DNA from: Tyto alba
Lineage: Eukaryota > Chordata > Aves > Strigiformes > Tytonidae
Direction: 5' to 3'
Assembly (NCBI RefSeq): GCF_018691265.1
Contig: NW_024881282.1
Span: 49,793,122 to 49,857,121, forward strand
Length of the DNA: 64,000 bases
Notes under the pieces: model-generated
Database searches by the model: none
The model's input: only the letters and a program-made list of their open reading frames with translations
Told to the model about the DNA's origin: nothing
In this document: positions 38,281 to 52,943 of the stretch, piece by piece
How the letters are laid out: each line of letters opens with the position of its first letter
Position numbering within the stretch: position 1 is the stretch's first letter
Program-made: the position numbers and the translations under genes

Positions 38281-41159
38281 AGGGGGAGATAATTGGAAAA
38301 CTGTACAGCTGATAGAGCTATGAGTGACACTAGAAAGTGAACATGGCATTTATTGTCATACGGGAGAAGAAAATAGGTCCCATGTGATTTTGAGTTCTCT
38401 AAATGTTGGTATCATGACACGCTGTGAAAATTATTACATCTACTTGTGCACCGAAGACATGCTCCACAGGAGCACATGTTCTGGCAGACGCTTTCTGGAT
38501 AATTAAGCTGTGGCTTTTGAAGATACTACTGCCTTTATCAGTCTGTCCACTCCTTCTGCTGGATGTTATCGCCCTCCATAGCACAGCCAGCAGAAAAGGA
38601 GGTCCCCTGGTGCATTAGCTTCTCAGTTCTCAGTCTGGGGTTTCACACAAAGTTACCTTAATTGTTGGCTTAACTAATATTTTGGACCATGAACTGGAGT
38701 AATGAGGTGAAAACGTGTGGTGTTGTGTCCTGCTGCTTCTGCTGCAGTGGCAGAAACTTCTGCGTTTGACAGGTGAGGGCAGTCAGGACATGCTGTGAAG
38801 TGATGCACCAGAGAATATTCACTACTCTCTTAAATACCTTATACCTTACTAGACACCCACCAGTGTTTCTGAGTCTGTCCAAAAAACTTCCTAGGAAATA
38901 TATCCTCTTTAAAAACACACCCAGTTCTAAATACTAGGTTCTCCAGAATGAAAAAGATGCTGGGAAACTGTGATCAAGAAAAATAAGGTAAAATTAAGCA
39001 TAAAGCTCACACATTATTTGAACGAAAAGGAACTTTAGTATATAAAAAAATTATAGAACTGCAATTGCATGGTATTTTTATGACTATTGAGATCAACTCC
39101 TACTGAAAAAGTTAAACTGCAAAATTCTTTATAATAGACATCTCCAGAAACCCATTTTTCCTATTTTACTGCTTCTGTTCTCTGTATGTTTATCTGCTTT
39201 CTCCTTCCAGTCCTCTTTTCATTCTTGATGAAACTTCTGCTGTTGTTGCAGAAGCAGCTGTGGCTAACTTTTATATGTAAATGAGGGAAATGTATTTGGC
39301 TCACCTTTCAATAATTTTCGTTAGGAAGACTTCTCCTGCACACCACCTCAGTGATCTGTTTGAACAATGGTCTCCAGGTGTGACTAGGAAGAAGCCAACT
39401 GTTCTTGTACTTTTCTATTGCACTCTTCTATTTAACAGAGAAAAGAGGAAAGAAGTGGCCCACTTGTTTTCCTCTTGCTTTGTCTGGGAGTAGTGCAGAT
39501 CTTTCATTTATTCTTTATACGTTGGGAGTACCACCAATGTGCTCTCTGTATGTATTTGGCCAGGGAAAAAAAGCATCCTGTTCCACCTGGCCATCTGCTG
39601 CTTGCTGTGACAAACCAATTCCAGTGAAAATAAGAATCTAGCCTTGAGGGCCCAGTGACTAGGGCAGCAGAACTTGAAACAACCCATTTGGTCCTCCTAC
39701 CCTCAAGAATATGCCTGCAGGAATTGGATGCCTGTTCAGGTAGCACACTCAGCCCCTGGGTAAAATGTAGCTATCCAACGTGTCCAATCTGCCCAAGATG
39801 CTTCTGAGATTCAGAGGGATCCGCACACAATGTCCCTCTAGATACAAACTTGATCACCTTAACAGGGAGGTAAAGGCAGATCACTTAATTGTGGGGCAAC
39901 TAAGGGCTATTTCAGGATTTTAAGAAACCAGCTATGAGGATGAGGAGGAGAGACATCCAAAATTGGAACAGACATGGTAAATATGAACTGTTCTGAACAT
40001 AACATTGTTCATCCATAAATGTCTTAAAGAGATGTAGGAAGATGGCATCTTCTTGAAAGATAGTATAAACAAACCTTATACTGTTAATTTACAAGTGAGA
40101 ACCTGATAATGTGAAATAGTTAAATTTAGGTTGACAGGATAACATGCACAATTAAAGGGAATTCACTGGTGCATTGCTGCTTTTTTCTTTTTGTTTTGGT
40201 AACACCACATCCATGCATAATACCAAAGTGTGTTAACATCTCCATTCAGTTTAAAGAATAATCAGAGGGACTTGTTTGATAAAGTAATACAATCTTGCAT
40301 CTACCAAGGTACATGCAATACTAGAAGCCAGCTAATTATGCTCTGCTTGCATTATATAGATTTTTTTGTCTTTAGAATTACATAATGACTACATAGCCAG
40401 TATTAGTGTACTTTATCTCATTCAGAAAATGATTGTATTTGTAATGAGTACTTTCTTATGGCTTGGCTTCCAACAAATAAGAACTGAGATGCCTTCATGG
40501 GCAAATTCTGAGACCATGAATTATTAAGCAAATATGATGTCTCACCCTTCTGCTTCTGATGAACGCTAATGTTGTAGTAACATTGGATTTTCAGTGGAAC
40601 AATTAGTTGGCTTCTTTGTAAAGAGCTATGCAAAGCCAAGAAAGGGCAGTAGTTTATTTCCTCTGCTGACAAAACAAAGATCTCGGGTCATTAAAAAATA
40701 AAAGGCAAGGTTCCTGGAGTTTCAGATTTTGCACACCACTTCAACTACTAATTCACTTCAATGAACGTTTTTGCTGGTATGTTTTCAAGATTCATCTTCC
40801 CAGTAGCCATAATGGGTCAAGCTTCCACCCACTGCCAGTAGTGAACACCGTGTTCTTCCAGTGACACTTTTCTCCCCTAGATTCAATACTGAACAAAGAA
40901 GTTTAGCTATTCCTAGTCATTACTCAGAGAACAGTGAAGATATCTGCTCAACATTCAGAAGCTTATTATCCTTGGCTGCAGTATAAAGAGTATACAAGTA
41001 ATGTGCTGACTTCATGTAAAGTGACAAAACGTCTGTACCTAAAATACCACAGCAGAACTTGGCTTACCTACTTTTTGAATGGGAGAGGAAGTGAACAACC
41101 ACATTCTTCTCTATATCCTTCTGCTTTCATAGACCTCTGAGTTAAAGACTCCTAATCTA

Positions 41160-41815
41160 TCCTGATGTTCTTTATACAGAAACTATACTTAATCCTTCTT
41201 TTTGTCCACCTCTCTATTTTTTCTATCTATTGTACTCTTCTCCAGGTTAGAAAGCCAGGTCAGCCCTCAGTGCTTTGAAGGTATGTCTACCATGGATTAA
41301 GAGTGGCATAATTCTTTTAACTTCTACACCCTTTACACTATTTTTAATGCTCCTTTCCTACTAATCCGTACTGTTCTATTTACTTGCTTGACTGTGTCTG
41401 CACACTGAGCTTATGGTTACAGAAAATTACTTACCACAACTTCAAGATCTCTTTCCTGAGAGAGAATAGTTTCTTCAGAACTCACCACTGAGCATCTAAA
41501 TTAGGACTGTTTTCCCCACATGTATCACCTCATTATTAACATTAAGCTTCATTGGTCATTTTATCACCATGTCAACCAGCACTGAGGAATACTCCCGTAA
41601 TCTTGGCAATTAAAATTCATTTTTACTACCCTCACAAACCTCGTATTACCAGAAAACTCTGTCATCTCACTCTTTCATGCCCTTTCCCACATGACAGAAT
41701 AGGAAAAACTTCAGTACAGGCTTCTCAAGAATTTCATGGGTTATCGTCCTCCACTGAGAAAATCAACCATTTAATTTCTAACATTTTGCTTATATATCTT
41801 AACTGAGATCTTCCC
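41160..41815 (-). mobile_element. Ancient CR1 LINE fragment (3' part of reverse-transcriptase ORF region)
   Basis: The plus strand reads as the reverse complement of CR1. Recognisable blocks include TTTTTGTCCACCTCTCTA, ACTGTTCTATTTACTTGC, TTGACTG..TCTGCACACTGAGC, CAAGATCTCTTTCCTGAG, CCCCACATGTATCACCTC, TTAACATTAAGCTTCATT and GGTCATTTTATCACC. They occur in the order seen in old CR1/L3-like elements of birds and turtles. The element therefore lies on the minus strand, the same sense as TRHDE. It is truncated and full of small indels, with no functional frame. Confidence 0.8.
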
Positions 41816-42177
41816 TCTTATCCAAGTACAAATTACTTTCTTTAGGAATCTTTAATGAGGAAGCTGGACCTCCAAAAATAAATAAAGAACAGTTAAAATG
41901 GCAAGAGGCTAGATACGTCTAGATCTAGAAGATACCTATTAATAGTTTTTGATTACATACTTGGCTAGGAAATCAAAAGAGGAGAACCATGACAAGGTAG
42001 AACAACAATAATTTACAGAATTTAGAAAAAAAAAATACTATTTTTTAGTACACCTAGCAACAGAAGAATAAGGGACAAAATTAAAATGCTATTCACAAAA
42101 GCAAATTAAGCAGTCTGCCTCTTAGCAGGATATAATTAGCATGACTACTTTAAAGTGTAGTGGCAATCATTACCTTA

Positions 42178-42260
42178 AATCATAAAATGACTTAGGTGGG
42201 AAGAGACCTTAGGACATATAGCCCTCTGCTCAAGTGTGCTAACAGCACAGGAAGAGTTTC
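42178..42260 (-). mobile_element. CR1 LINE 3'-end fragment
   Basis: ATCATAAAATGACTTAGG, then TGGGAAGAGACCTTAGGACA, matches the reverse complement of the CR1 3' end (atcatagaatggtttgggttggaagggacctta), followed by a decayed remnant with TGCTCAAG. It is oriented with its 3' end at 42178. Short and diverged. Confidence 0.7.
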
Positions 42261-45200
42261 ATTGTAGACAGAACATGAGATCAGAGGAGGATACACAGGC
42301 TGTACATTCAGTGGTATCACATGTAGTCAATCAAGTCATATGTGGCAAATGATTTGCCATCTGATTTTTTTCGAAATCCTTCCCATTGCAAAGCAGCCAC
42401 AGAACTATTTTCAGAAAAGCCAAACACTAAAGGCTGTATGTACATTCAAACAGCTTCATAGGCTAAGAAATGAAATTGTGAATTGTCTAAATGATCACAG
42501 ACTGGAAGAACTAATCATGTACCCATCAGCTGGCACTGGTGAAATCTCAACTATCATTCTTCTGTGACTCTTTTTCTGGGATAAATTCAATTGTGCAAAG
42601 TGGTGTCAAATGAGCTGCCATGGGGTACTTGAGACATCTACCACGGGCTGTAAGATATGGCAGTGCACCTAAGGACGCTCCTGCCCACGTAGTGGCAGCA
42701 CAAGGTCAAGTAAGACACCTGAGGGCACCTCCAATGGCACCAGTCACCTGTGCAAGCAACTAAATGGTCCTCTCTATCCACCTGATGTTGACAATGACAC
42801 CTTCCCACAATTAAACATGAGTTTCCCATGGAAACTTTTTCATTCCTAATTGAAAAAGGCAAAATTTCAAAACCAAGATGCTTTGAAGAAAGATAAGGCT
42901 TCAGCATAGATTTTCAAATATTTTAAAACAGGCACTGCTGAAACATTTTATAACTACTGCTTGAAATAAAAACTTCCAATTTGCTGATTCAAAATGAATT
43001 TCAGCTGGAAATACAAGTTAATTGAAGGGAGAAGTTAAAATGAGTGAAACTGAAATGTAAGGTACTGAATTTACAGAATTTAAATCAATGTTCTAAACCA
43101 ATTTTCCCCCAATTTTTGCTTTGATTTTTGTCCTGATTCAGTATGGGGAAATGTTTTGATATGTTGAAAATTTCAGTGGGATGGGAATCCATTTCTTGCT
43201 CATCTGTAACACTTATTAATCTTTGTAAAGTATTTTGAGAACATAACAATCTAAGACTTCGTATCACTGAAGGATATGATTAAAGCTATTTAACACCGAA
43301 ATAAAGTGAGGCATAAAAATAATTTAAGAGTAAAAAGGATGAAAAGAAAATCCAAGAGAACAACCGACTGGTTAAGACACTTGCCACCTTGTTTTAACCA
43401 CCAAAACTTAATATCCAAACTGCCAACTCTGTCTCTTCAGTTAAAGATAGAAGTCTGGTACATCCAGAGTGGCTGAAGCTGAGAAACAGGGAGCAAGGAC
43501 TTCTTGGCATTAGTTTCCCATCCTCAGCTCTCCAGAGGGAGAATGCTGAAATTTCATGTACACATAGACATATGCTTGGGTGAGCAATGCTGAGTCTGGG
43601 GAGGAGACACCTTCCTGGTGTGGCCCTTGCCAACAGTGACAACTGCTTGATTAGGTTAGGATGCTGACAGGGGCATTTCTTTCTGAGGAAATACCTTAAT
43701 ATGAGCTGTCCACATGAAATCATGTTGTTGGGATTGCAGAGACAAAAGAACACCAAATCAAAGTAATGAGAAATATGACCTTTTGGAAAGCAAGTAAGTC
43801 TTACAGAATGAAATGAAAACTAAGAATTAAAGATTTGTATTTTTACTTCAGTTGCATACTTGGCTGATCTGCAGAAACATACATAAATAGTGGCCAGTAA
43901 AAGCACTTAGCTGCATGGCTGCAAAGGTTTCTGGATAATAACCTAAAGCCTATTTTAAAATAAAGGGCACAGAAAGTTGATAACGTGAACTAACTAAAGG
44001 ATAGTGTGAAGTCTGGACATCAAATCAGCATAACAGGAAGAGACTAGAAATTTCTCATTTCTTCTCCTTGCTAAGACAACTGCAATTTCTGTTAGCAAGA
44101 AAAAAGCAGGCCTTTGTTTTCAGTGAATTTTGAATATTAAGATATTGGAAGGTTGTTCAAAGATAAATTGTTAATGGAAAACCTGAAAGTGTGTTCAATT
44201 AATCTAAGAAATTACAAGCCTTGTTGCCATGATACCCAGAAGCATTTACTCCCAGGCTGAGAGCACAAGCAGATGTAAGGTGGTCAGTGGGAAACAAGTG
44301 AAAGCTGTTGAACAGCACAACAGCTTCAGAGCTTCCTACTAAAGAAAGAGATTATACATGAAGCAGATCTCAGCCATAACAGGGTAAAATCTTGTAAGCC
44401 ACACTTTCCAGAAGGAATGTGTTGGAAAATATAATTTAAAAGCATCATAGAGATTTTCCCAGGTTATTAGACAGTATAGTATCTCATTCAGTAAAGAGTA
44501 TTTCAGGTTCCAGAGGAAGCTCATATGAGTATCACAGGAAATCACATATTATTATTAAGTGTGATTCTACAAAGTGTTAGTTCTGTTTAATGGATAAGGA
44601 GCTGAAAATATATTCATGTTGTGAATATCATTCTCACAAGACCCAAGAACACAGAGATTTCATTAGATTTAATATGTGCCAGAAAAGTGATTGTAGGCTG
44701 TGCCCAGAGGCACAACACAACAGAAGATATTATTTCCGCTCTCACAAGTATTACACCTCCTACACTGAGCCAGGGTGTCAAGGGATTCCTTGTACCCTGT
44801 CAGCACAGAAGATGGCAGATAGGAAGGGAAGATTTCACTCAACTTTGTAGCAAAGACAAATACAAGACGATGAATGAATAAAGGAGAACAATTTGAATTA
44901 ACTGAGACCAACTGAACATTGCTTGGAGGTATGTATTGGTCATCTGAATATGCCCAGTGTGATCTTAATTCTTAAGTTCAGAGTGAGAATTTTAGTGCAA
45001 GCAACAATGAGAAACAGGTGAAAAACACTGGTAAAGGTAACTGGTTATGTTGGATTTCCCTACAAGTGAGATGAAAAAAGCAGACAACAGCAGACTTTTT
45101 AATCAAATAAGAAGTTGCAATTAGCCAACTTGAATTCAGAAAGGACAGCACTTAGGGTTTTTTAACTGTAGAACGCCAGCTGGTGTCCAAATTGGACAGG

Positions 45201-48200
45201 GCTTTCACAAGTCCTGCAGATAGACAATTTCTGACACCAGATGGACAATTTCTGAGGAAAAGAAGAGAGCGAGACACAGTTAATGTGCCTCACTACATGA
45301 ATTGTGGGATGCGTAACAAGGGTTTGCTGGACTTTAGCAAAATGAGGAAAGGAAATGGTGCTAAGGTTGAGATCCCGGGGTTCCAGGCATTCTGCCTTCA
45401 CCCAAGACTAACAGACTGGTCAACAAGAAAAAGGTAAGCTAAGGCAAAAAAAAAAAGGAAAGATAAGTTAGTAACAGTGACTACACAACCAACTAGAAAA
45501 AGATTGAAATAAAAAGACTCTGGAAGTGTTCATTCCAAGATCATTCTGGACTATGCTGGGCAGAGGCATTTCCAGCCCCTTTACAAAAGCAAGGTAAGAA
45601 TTTGGACTTTCGTGGATTCTGTGAATTAAAGACAGAGCTCCAGCACATTCTTTAGGGAGCTCTATCTGACTGGAATAGAGACTGTATTTTATTCATCCAT
45701 GAGTCCACATAATGGAGTTAGAGTGCCATGTAATATACATGTCTAAGCAGATAACAGAACAGTAACTGAGGCACACGTTACTCAGAAATTAATGATCTTC
45801 CTGTTACTATTTATCCTGTTACTATTTATACTCAACAGTGTCAAAACGTAACTGAGCTTTTTGTATCAGTTTCTTCTTTCTCATTAATGCCTCATCTATG
45901 GAGGAATTCAACTTTTTAGTTAGAGCAACCTACCAACCAAAACACCCCAATGGGGTCAGCTCTTGATAGGTGCTGCCAGGCAGAATGGCTTGACCACCTG
46001 GTGGATCTGAATGGGCTCCACAACTGAGGTATCAGTCTTTGAAGAGTACCACAAGTTTTTAATAGAAGTGAACTTAATAGATGCCTCACAGATTAACAGA
46101 AACGAATTTGTAGAGCAGTATTGCCTTTTAACTACTAAGATTTACCTACTTTGTCTGAGTTTTTCTGACCAGATGTGTAGCTGGATCCACCTAATATATA
46201 TTTCAGAGGGAAGCAAAACTTGGGGATTTGGAAGGTATTTGGAATTGTGGGCCTCTTATAATTTTGAATACAAATTATACTTGGCTGCATACATGGAGGG
46301 AACTATGGATAATGCCTATAGTTTGGAGAAATATTTATAATTGCATGAGAGGGTGACTAGGAAGCTTGTATTCTGGTCTTGAAAGATGCTAGCACTACTG
46401 AGATAACTTGCTTCTGTTGGTAAGCCTCTTTATTTGCAGTTCTGCCTCAATACAGCTGCTAATTTTATATATTTGTTTATTATGTATGACTTCATTTAGC
46501 AACTCATCTTTAAAAAGGTAACCATAATGGTATATTCTAAAATAAGAGCTGATAGTTGCTTCTAAGAGCAACTATTTCTAGGATAGATCATGGATCACTT
46601 TCATTTTTTCTAAGTATCTAAATACAAAGCTACGGAGGGAAAAGTATTTTCAATGCCAATACAGTATTGATAGAATGTATTTGAGAGGCATGTATTTTAA
46701 TGCAGTCATTGACACTATAAATCATCTGCAGTCAGAACAGTGATTAACTTGTTTAACAGCAATGTATTACAGATGTGGATTTTGTGGTTTTCCTTTACTC
46801 AGCCGTAGTCCTAATTCTTCCTGGATTTTGCAACCACCTTTGGAATAAGTAAAACCTAGAGCTGAAATAGGGAAAGCAATTTACATTCTTCAGGACATTA
46901 TGCTAAATATAATGCCCTTACCAATGCAACGAAACCACCAAGTCCCAGACGTAAGAAAAGGCTTCAGTACTGTAACAGCAGCAATAGCATGAAAGAGCTC
47001 ATGTGTGACTCTGCACTATGGGACTGTCTTCAGATGACAGCATTCACATTCTGTTAGAAAACAGCTGCATGTCTTCAGCTATCCCATATAAACCCCTCTC
47101 TCCTTTGGTCTGATTGCTTTTTAAAGGGTTGACACAAAGTAATTTAAATAAACTAATTTGAATTAAATTACCCAATTTGAAAAGAAAAAAAAAAATGCAT
47201 TGTCTGATAATAATATAATATTATCTGATTACTAAACCTTCTACAAAGTTCTGTGTAAGTTTAGCATAAAATTTCATACCAAAATAAATTATAAATCAGG
47301 TGGTTATAAATATTATGGGGCTCTCTAGAATTGACTCATTTCAGTGTCAGTGCTAGCAGAGTACCTCACTAAATTTAGAAAAATATTGTGGGCAAAGAAC
47401 AAACACTACAATTTTTTTGCCAGCACATGCTTTCTCCTCCCTGCCTGACGTTACATTTTTACACTAAAACACAAAAGGCCCCATTTTCCAAAGTGACAAG
47501 CAATTCCAAGTGCTGAGTCAGAGACAGATAGAAAGAAGCTGGGTTTAAGTAGTGTTAAGTGCCTATTTTAACAGCTGCCTCTTTACTGTCCAACAAAGGC
47601 TCTTAATCTGTCTGACATCCTTTGTTCTGTCTTGCACCAGTGCAAAATTTCCTTGCAGAATTGCACACGTGGTGCTGATCATGGAAACCCCACTTCTATG
47701 TTGTCCTTTACCCATAAGCATAGTTCCTTGACTGCAGAGTGCAGATCTGAGATTTCTCAGAATGGAGTGTAAGGATGTGTTATGGGCTGAGGAAGGACAC
47801 ACACACACCTCCCCCAGCAGGAATACAAGTAGCACTTTAGCTATGCCTACAATCTTCTAATATGTTTTCAGAGACTTAGTGCCAAGCATTTTTCAGTGTA
47901 TTCCAATGTTCAGTTCTAAGTTTTCCTCAGAACATTGTGAATTTAAGCAAGATTAAAGTATAATTCCTATGACAGTCTCTCTTTCCTCAGTAAACTTTTC
48001 TAAAAGTCCCCCACAAAAGTATCTCCTCCATAAAATCTGAGATTTTACTATTGAGCATGAAGGCTCACATACAGAGATAAGGAAAAAAATCCATTATCAG
48101 CAACTTAAGAAAGGAAAAGCAAGAAGAGGTAAAAAAGGAAGCACGTTAGTAGTTTCATCCTCTGATCTACAATGGGGAGTCAACATCTCTGATTTTTACA

Positions 48201-51200
48201 AAGCCAAGAAAATATGACATTTATCCACCTTCATCCCTCCCATTACCCTTGTCTCTGACAAATGCTGCTTGGGCTTTCCCCAGTCTGCTCTTTACTTCAC
48301 TAAAGCTCCCACCTTCTCAATATCTCTGGTTCTCTGTATTTGCCTATTCCAGCTACACAACTTCAATGCTCCCAGCTCCTGCTCACGTCTGAAGCCTGCT
48401 GCACGGTGTTCCCTTTCGTTTTCCCTCCCGCTGCATCTCAGGCAGCTCCCCACCAGCACTGCTGCCCTGATTCTCCTCTCTGCCTTGCCACCTCACTCTG
48501 AATTAAAACATAGTGCTGTCCTCAAGTACATGCTCCTTCCCTCACCATGAAATTGATTTAAATAGAGCTAATTAACTAGTTTGGGTATCTAGAAATTCCT
48601 GAGAGTTAGTATTAGCAAATAAGATGAGGAAAGTGACAGTGTGCAGTGATAATAAAATACAGCAGCAGCTTTTCCAGGATACAAGTGCTGCCACCACACA
48701 GGAAGCAATGACACAATACATGAATTTTGTAGTCTTTAGCATTCTGCAAATTCTAACACTGAAAGTTGCCCATATTCTGCATGCCACAGCATCCTGGAAG
48801 TTTGCCTAGTGAGAAGCGTTTCTCACAAACAGAAGATGTGAAATGGTTTTGAAAATAAAGTGTTAAATCACAATTGGCATTTGTGAAATCTTTGCTAGCC
48901 GCAAAATCTTGCAGAAGGGACATCAGAACAGATATGTGCAGGAACAAATTTTATGAGCACTTTCTATTCTGATTTAATATTAATGCAACTATCAGAAGAG
49001 CCTCTAAAAAATAGAAAGGCAAGACAAAAGACTGGGGACTTTCTAGTGGCTTCTACAGAAAAAAAAAAAAAAAATCCTATTGCAGCAGGCAGTGCACAGC
49101 ACAAGTATTGGGCTGGCAAATACCAGCATCCAGTGGCAAAGGCAGTTCTCCCACCCGTGACCTTCCAGGGCAATCAAGCTTCCTTCAGGTCACTCACAGA
49201 AGCAGTTCTTCTGAGTGCTTGCTCAGAGAAGCCGCACTCTGCACAGCACTGTCCTCTCTCAGGCTGCTGGGGTTAAGGACTGTCCCTGTCCACAATGAAG
49301 GACAAATTCGATTGGTGTCATAGAGCTGTCCTCTAGAGAACACCAGTGTGCATGTAAAGAGAAGGAGCTCCCCACGCTTTCTCATTCTTCTGTAAAAACA
49401 AGTATTTTCAAGTCCCTGCTTCATCAGAAGAAAATCTGGTTAAATCAGTATCTGGCTGTGTTCACACACAGTACTGTGCTCCGCTAAGGATTCTTGATTT
49501 TTTAATCTCATTCCTCTTAATTCCATTTCCTCTGTACCTAATACCAGAACCTTCCTCTCTTGGAGCCCATTCCCTTCATAGTTACTATAGCTGATATAGA
49601 GGCACTCAGGTCAGTCAGGATGAACCAGGGCACCGTATCTACACTCCCTAGGTAGCAACACAGAATTGTTTCTAGTAGAAATGCTGATATAAGCATAATC
49701 TTTCAGATATAGTAAAGATGAAAGGCAAAACCAAATAACACTCAAAGGATGTGGGAAAATAGAAGATTAGAGGATATTTCCCAGAGACAGGGAGGTGAGT
49801 ACTTTTTCTATTTATATTTTGTTAGCCCTTTTTCCTCAGCTTATGGAACAATATTTGTCTATATTATTGTCCTTTTTGTTACATAATTAATACTGCATAC
49901 GCTTCATTATTCCACAATCGCTCCAAGAAGATCTCAAAGATACTTATCAGCGTTCCCCTTGTGCTCCTAAAATTTTGTTTTGTGTTTAACCAGCCCCTCA
50001 TCTGGTAAGTGGACAGAGAAAGTTCCCCATCACTGCTCAAGTGATAAAGTCATACAAATAAGTAAAAATACACATGGCAATATCCAAACACAGATAAGCT
50101 TTTACTATTCAAATAATTGTCAGTAAAGGGACAAGCACAGCCCTCTGGAAAGCCTGAATAAATGAGCTTTGTGTACAAAATTCAAGAGACTTGAAGGGAA
50201 ATAAAATTCTGCAGTTAATCCTTCATTTTGGAGGGGAGTGACTGCTGAGCAGCTCTGCTGCCTGTTGTAAAGCCTTTCAGTTGTCATAATTACTACATGG
50301 TGTTAGACCCATGAGTCCATACAGCTCTAGTTTTGCTGGTCATGTCCCTGGCTTGCACCACTCAACTGATTTTTCCCTAGTCCAGCCCCGTGAAGAAAGG
50401 CACAGAGGATTACCACACTCCAGCACATATGAATACTCTGTCTGTATCCCAATTTGTACCTCCTCCTTTCTTCTCTTTCCTCACAGCTAGCTGTGTTCAA
50501 TGCCTAGCAAGACATTTCCCTTTAGGATATTATCATGAACAAGCAGAGATTAGCTACAGAAACTGTGTGCACGATAAGAACACTGTACAAGTGAGTATTA
50601 CCTCAGCAACATGAACTTAATTATTTTGATAACATTGGAAAGGTTATTTCTCCACTTTTGAAGAGACAAGTTCAGTGTATTTTTAAAAGGCGAAACTTAC
50701 ACCCATAAACAGAAAGCTTTGGTCTGCTCTTCCATATGGTATATAAAATGTTTATGGATTTCATCAAAATTGATCAGTTTATTGTCTAGACCACATATTA
50801 TTTTTCATAAGATTTCTTGTCATATCTGTGAGCCATTCTTGTAATGATGGATGAGACTGGTGCCTTAAAATCATCATTTTCTCTGTCAGCAGGGAAACCC
50901 ACTGAACCCTGTCAGATGGAATATCACCTCCTCCCCTGTAGCCTTATAATGTAAGGGCATAATCTGTTTTCACAAGGGTATACAGGAGTCCAGGATTGAA
51001 CATACACGTAAGTAAAGGACTGTTATTTGGGGAAAGAATATGAATTATACAGTTATTACAAGAGTTTAAAACTTTTGCTTGGATATGCTGAAGTTGCTAC
51101 TGAAACATTGTACCAACCACAGGCTTTGACATTCAAATCACAGCCAGTGATTTTGGGCCTTCTGAGGAATAGTGTTCCTAGAAACAGTGTCTGTCATTGT

Positions 51201-52705
51201 TAGTTTTATTCTCTCACAAAATGAGAACTCTGGATCATGTGAAGGTGTGTCAAGTAAAATCTATGTTCAGTTTGCAAAGATGTGAAATTGCGTAACTTCT
51301 ATAATTTCAGGCCAAATGTTAGAGTTTGCATGCCATACAGTCAATTTTATGCACACAAATAAATCACAGTTTATATATGTATGTCCCTTGAAACACATTT
51401 TTCTGCAGTTAGAATGGAAAAAGGAGAATAAAGAGTCCAACTGTACATGAGATGTGAAAATCAACTATAAGTAATCATCCTCTTGTGCACTAGAATTAAA
51501 GATGCTTACAGTAACAGACTGGGGAGAACTAGGAGTAAGCCACTGCCAAAGTTATCACCAATTTTCACCTTTACCATTTATCACTTAGAAAAATCTGCTT
51601 GCTGCTTCTATATTCCTCTATATGATTTCAGAGAGAAAAAGTAAATATGCTGCTTCACATTTAATTTTTAACAGTTAATTGCTGCATAAATACATAGCAC
51701 AGAGCACAGACATTTCATAAAATTAGAATGGTTCTGAAATATTCAGCTGCCTCTATTTACATTTCTTATGCAGCAGATACATCTAAAAGACCTACTCTGA
51801 AGTGACTCTTTCTAAAGGAAGGCAAAGTTAAATTTGCCTAGAGAAGGTCTGAAGCAGAAGTTTAAACTCCTTATCACTTTGAAGGCAATAGAACTGACAT
51901 TTATTGCTGTGCCCTGCCAAACTACAGCCCCACCTCTGGATAACTAAAGACTATATGGCAGATGGATGCTTTAAGAGCCTTCCCCCGAGTCTTCCAGTGC
52001 ATATCGTGTTGTCTGTTTAGATGATAAACTCCTGGAAAGGCCTGGACCTGTACATTTTTCTGTGTTTTGTGCAGCTCTACTCTTTATGGTGGTTAAAATT
52101 ATCATCACGATTAATCCATAGATAAACTACCCTAAGGAAGCCAATGTTGCCTGCCCTGCAAGAGCATGGTCTCAAATGCAGCATAAATACCATTTGCTTC
52201 CCATTATTTACAGTGCCTATTGTGGTTCCCCAAGGAGCCATGTGTCCAACACCTAATTCATGGGTCACACAGGAGAGATGAGCACTGACTTTATTGGACT
52301 GTGAATTAGGCCACTAATACGTAACACCCCCAAAGCCTGCAGGCTGACGTTATATATGTGTATATATATACACCTCTGTGCCTCCCACATCTACTTGTGC
52401 TATCAGGCCCCTCAGAACACCAGTAAACCCTTGCCAACTTCCTGACCAAAGCCAGGGCAGAACCAGCCAGAACACTGCATTTTGCAATAGTGCTGAGCAT
52501 CTGTCAACATGCTGTTTCCATCGCAGTTATCACCCTTCTCTGTGTACTTGTACAAAAACTGTTCCCTTTGAATCATGTCACACAGACTTCAGCTCTTGAA
52601 ATGTTAAAACCCAAGGTAATGTATCATCAAATGACATAACATTGATGTGATTTTTCCTGTCTACTACTTTCACAACAATTGAAGCAATGGTGACTTTTCC
52701 AATGG

Positions 52706-52760
52706 AAAAAAAAAAAAAAAAAAGACAAAAACAAACAAACAAACAAACAAACAAACAAAC
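52706..52760 (+). repeat. A18 run followed by (AAAC)n microsatellite
   Basis: Eighteen A (52706-52723), then G-A-C and eight to nine AAAC units to about 52760, then imperfect AAC units. This looks like a microsatellite seeded by a poly(A) tail. Confidence 0.9.
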
Positions 52761-52943
52761 AACAACAAGAAAAAAACAAAATAAACCCCACAACCTGAAA
52801 AAGATGATGGCAGAGACATTAAATTTATTTTCAGTATGTCAATCTTGTTTTTTACTTAAATTGGTGGTATGAAAGGACATTTAATCATACAGAGCCATCA
52901 TGCATACCAAGGCACATCTCCCTGTGGGCAGGGCACCAATGTC

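Noticed and set aside
37882..38330. Up to six overlapping frames of 60-136 codons
   Set aside because: Stop-poor GC-rich DNA on both strands. Mutual overlap in all frames and absence of any known motif argue against coding.
46011..46340. 109-codon plus-strand frame
   Set aside because: No family similarity, no plausible splice or promoter context, and embedded in a TRHDE intron. Treated as chance.
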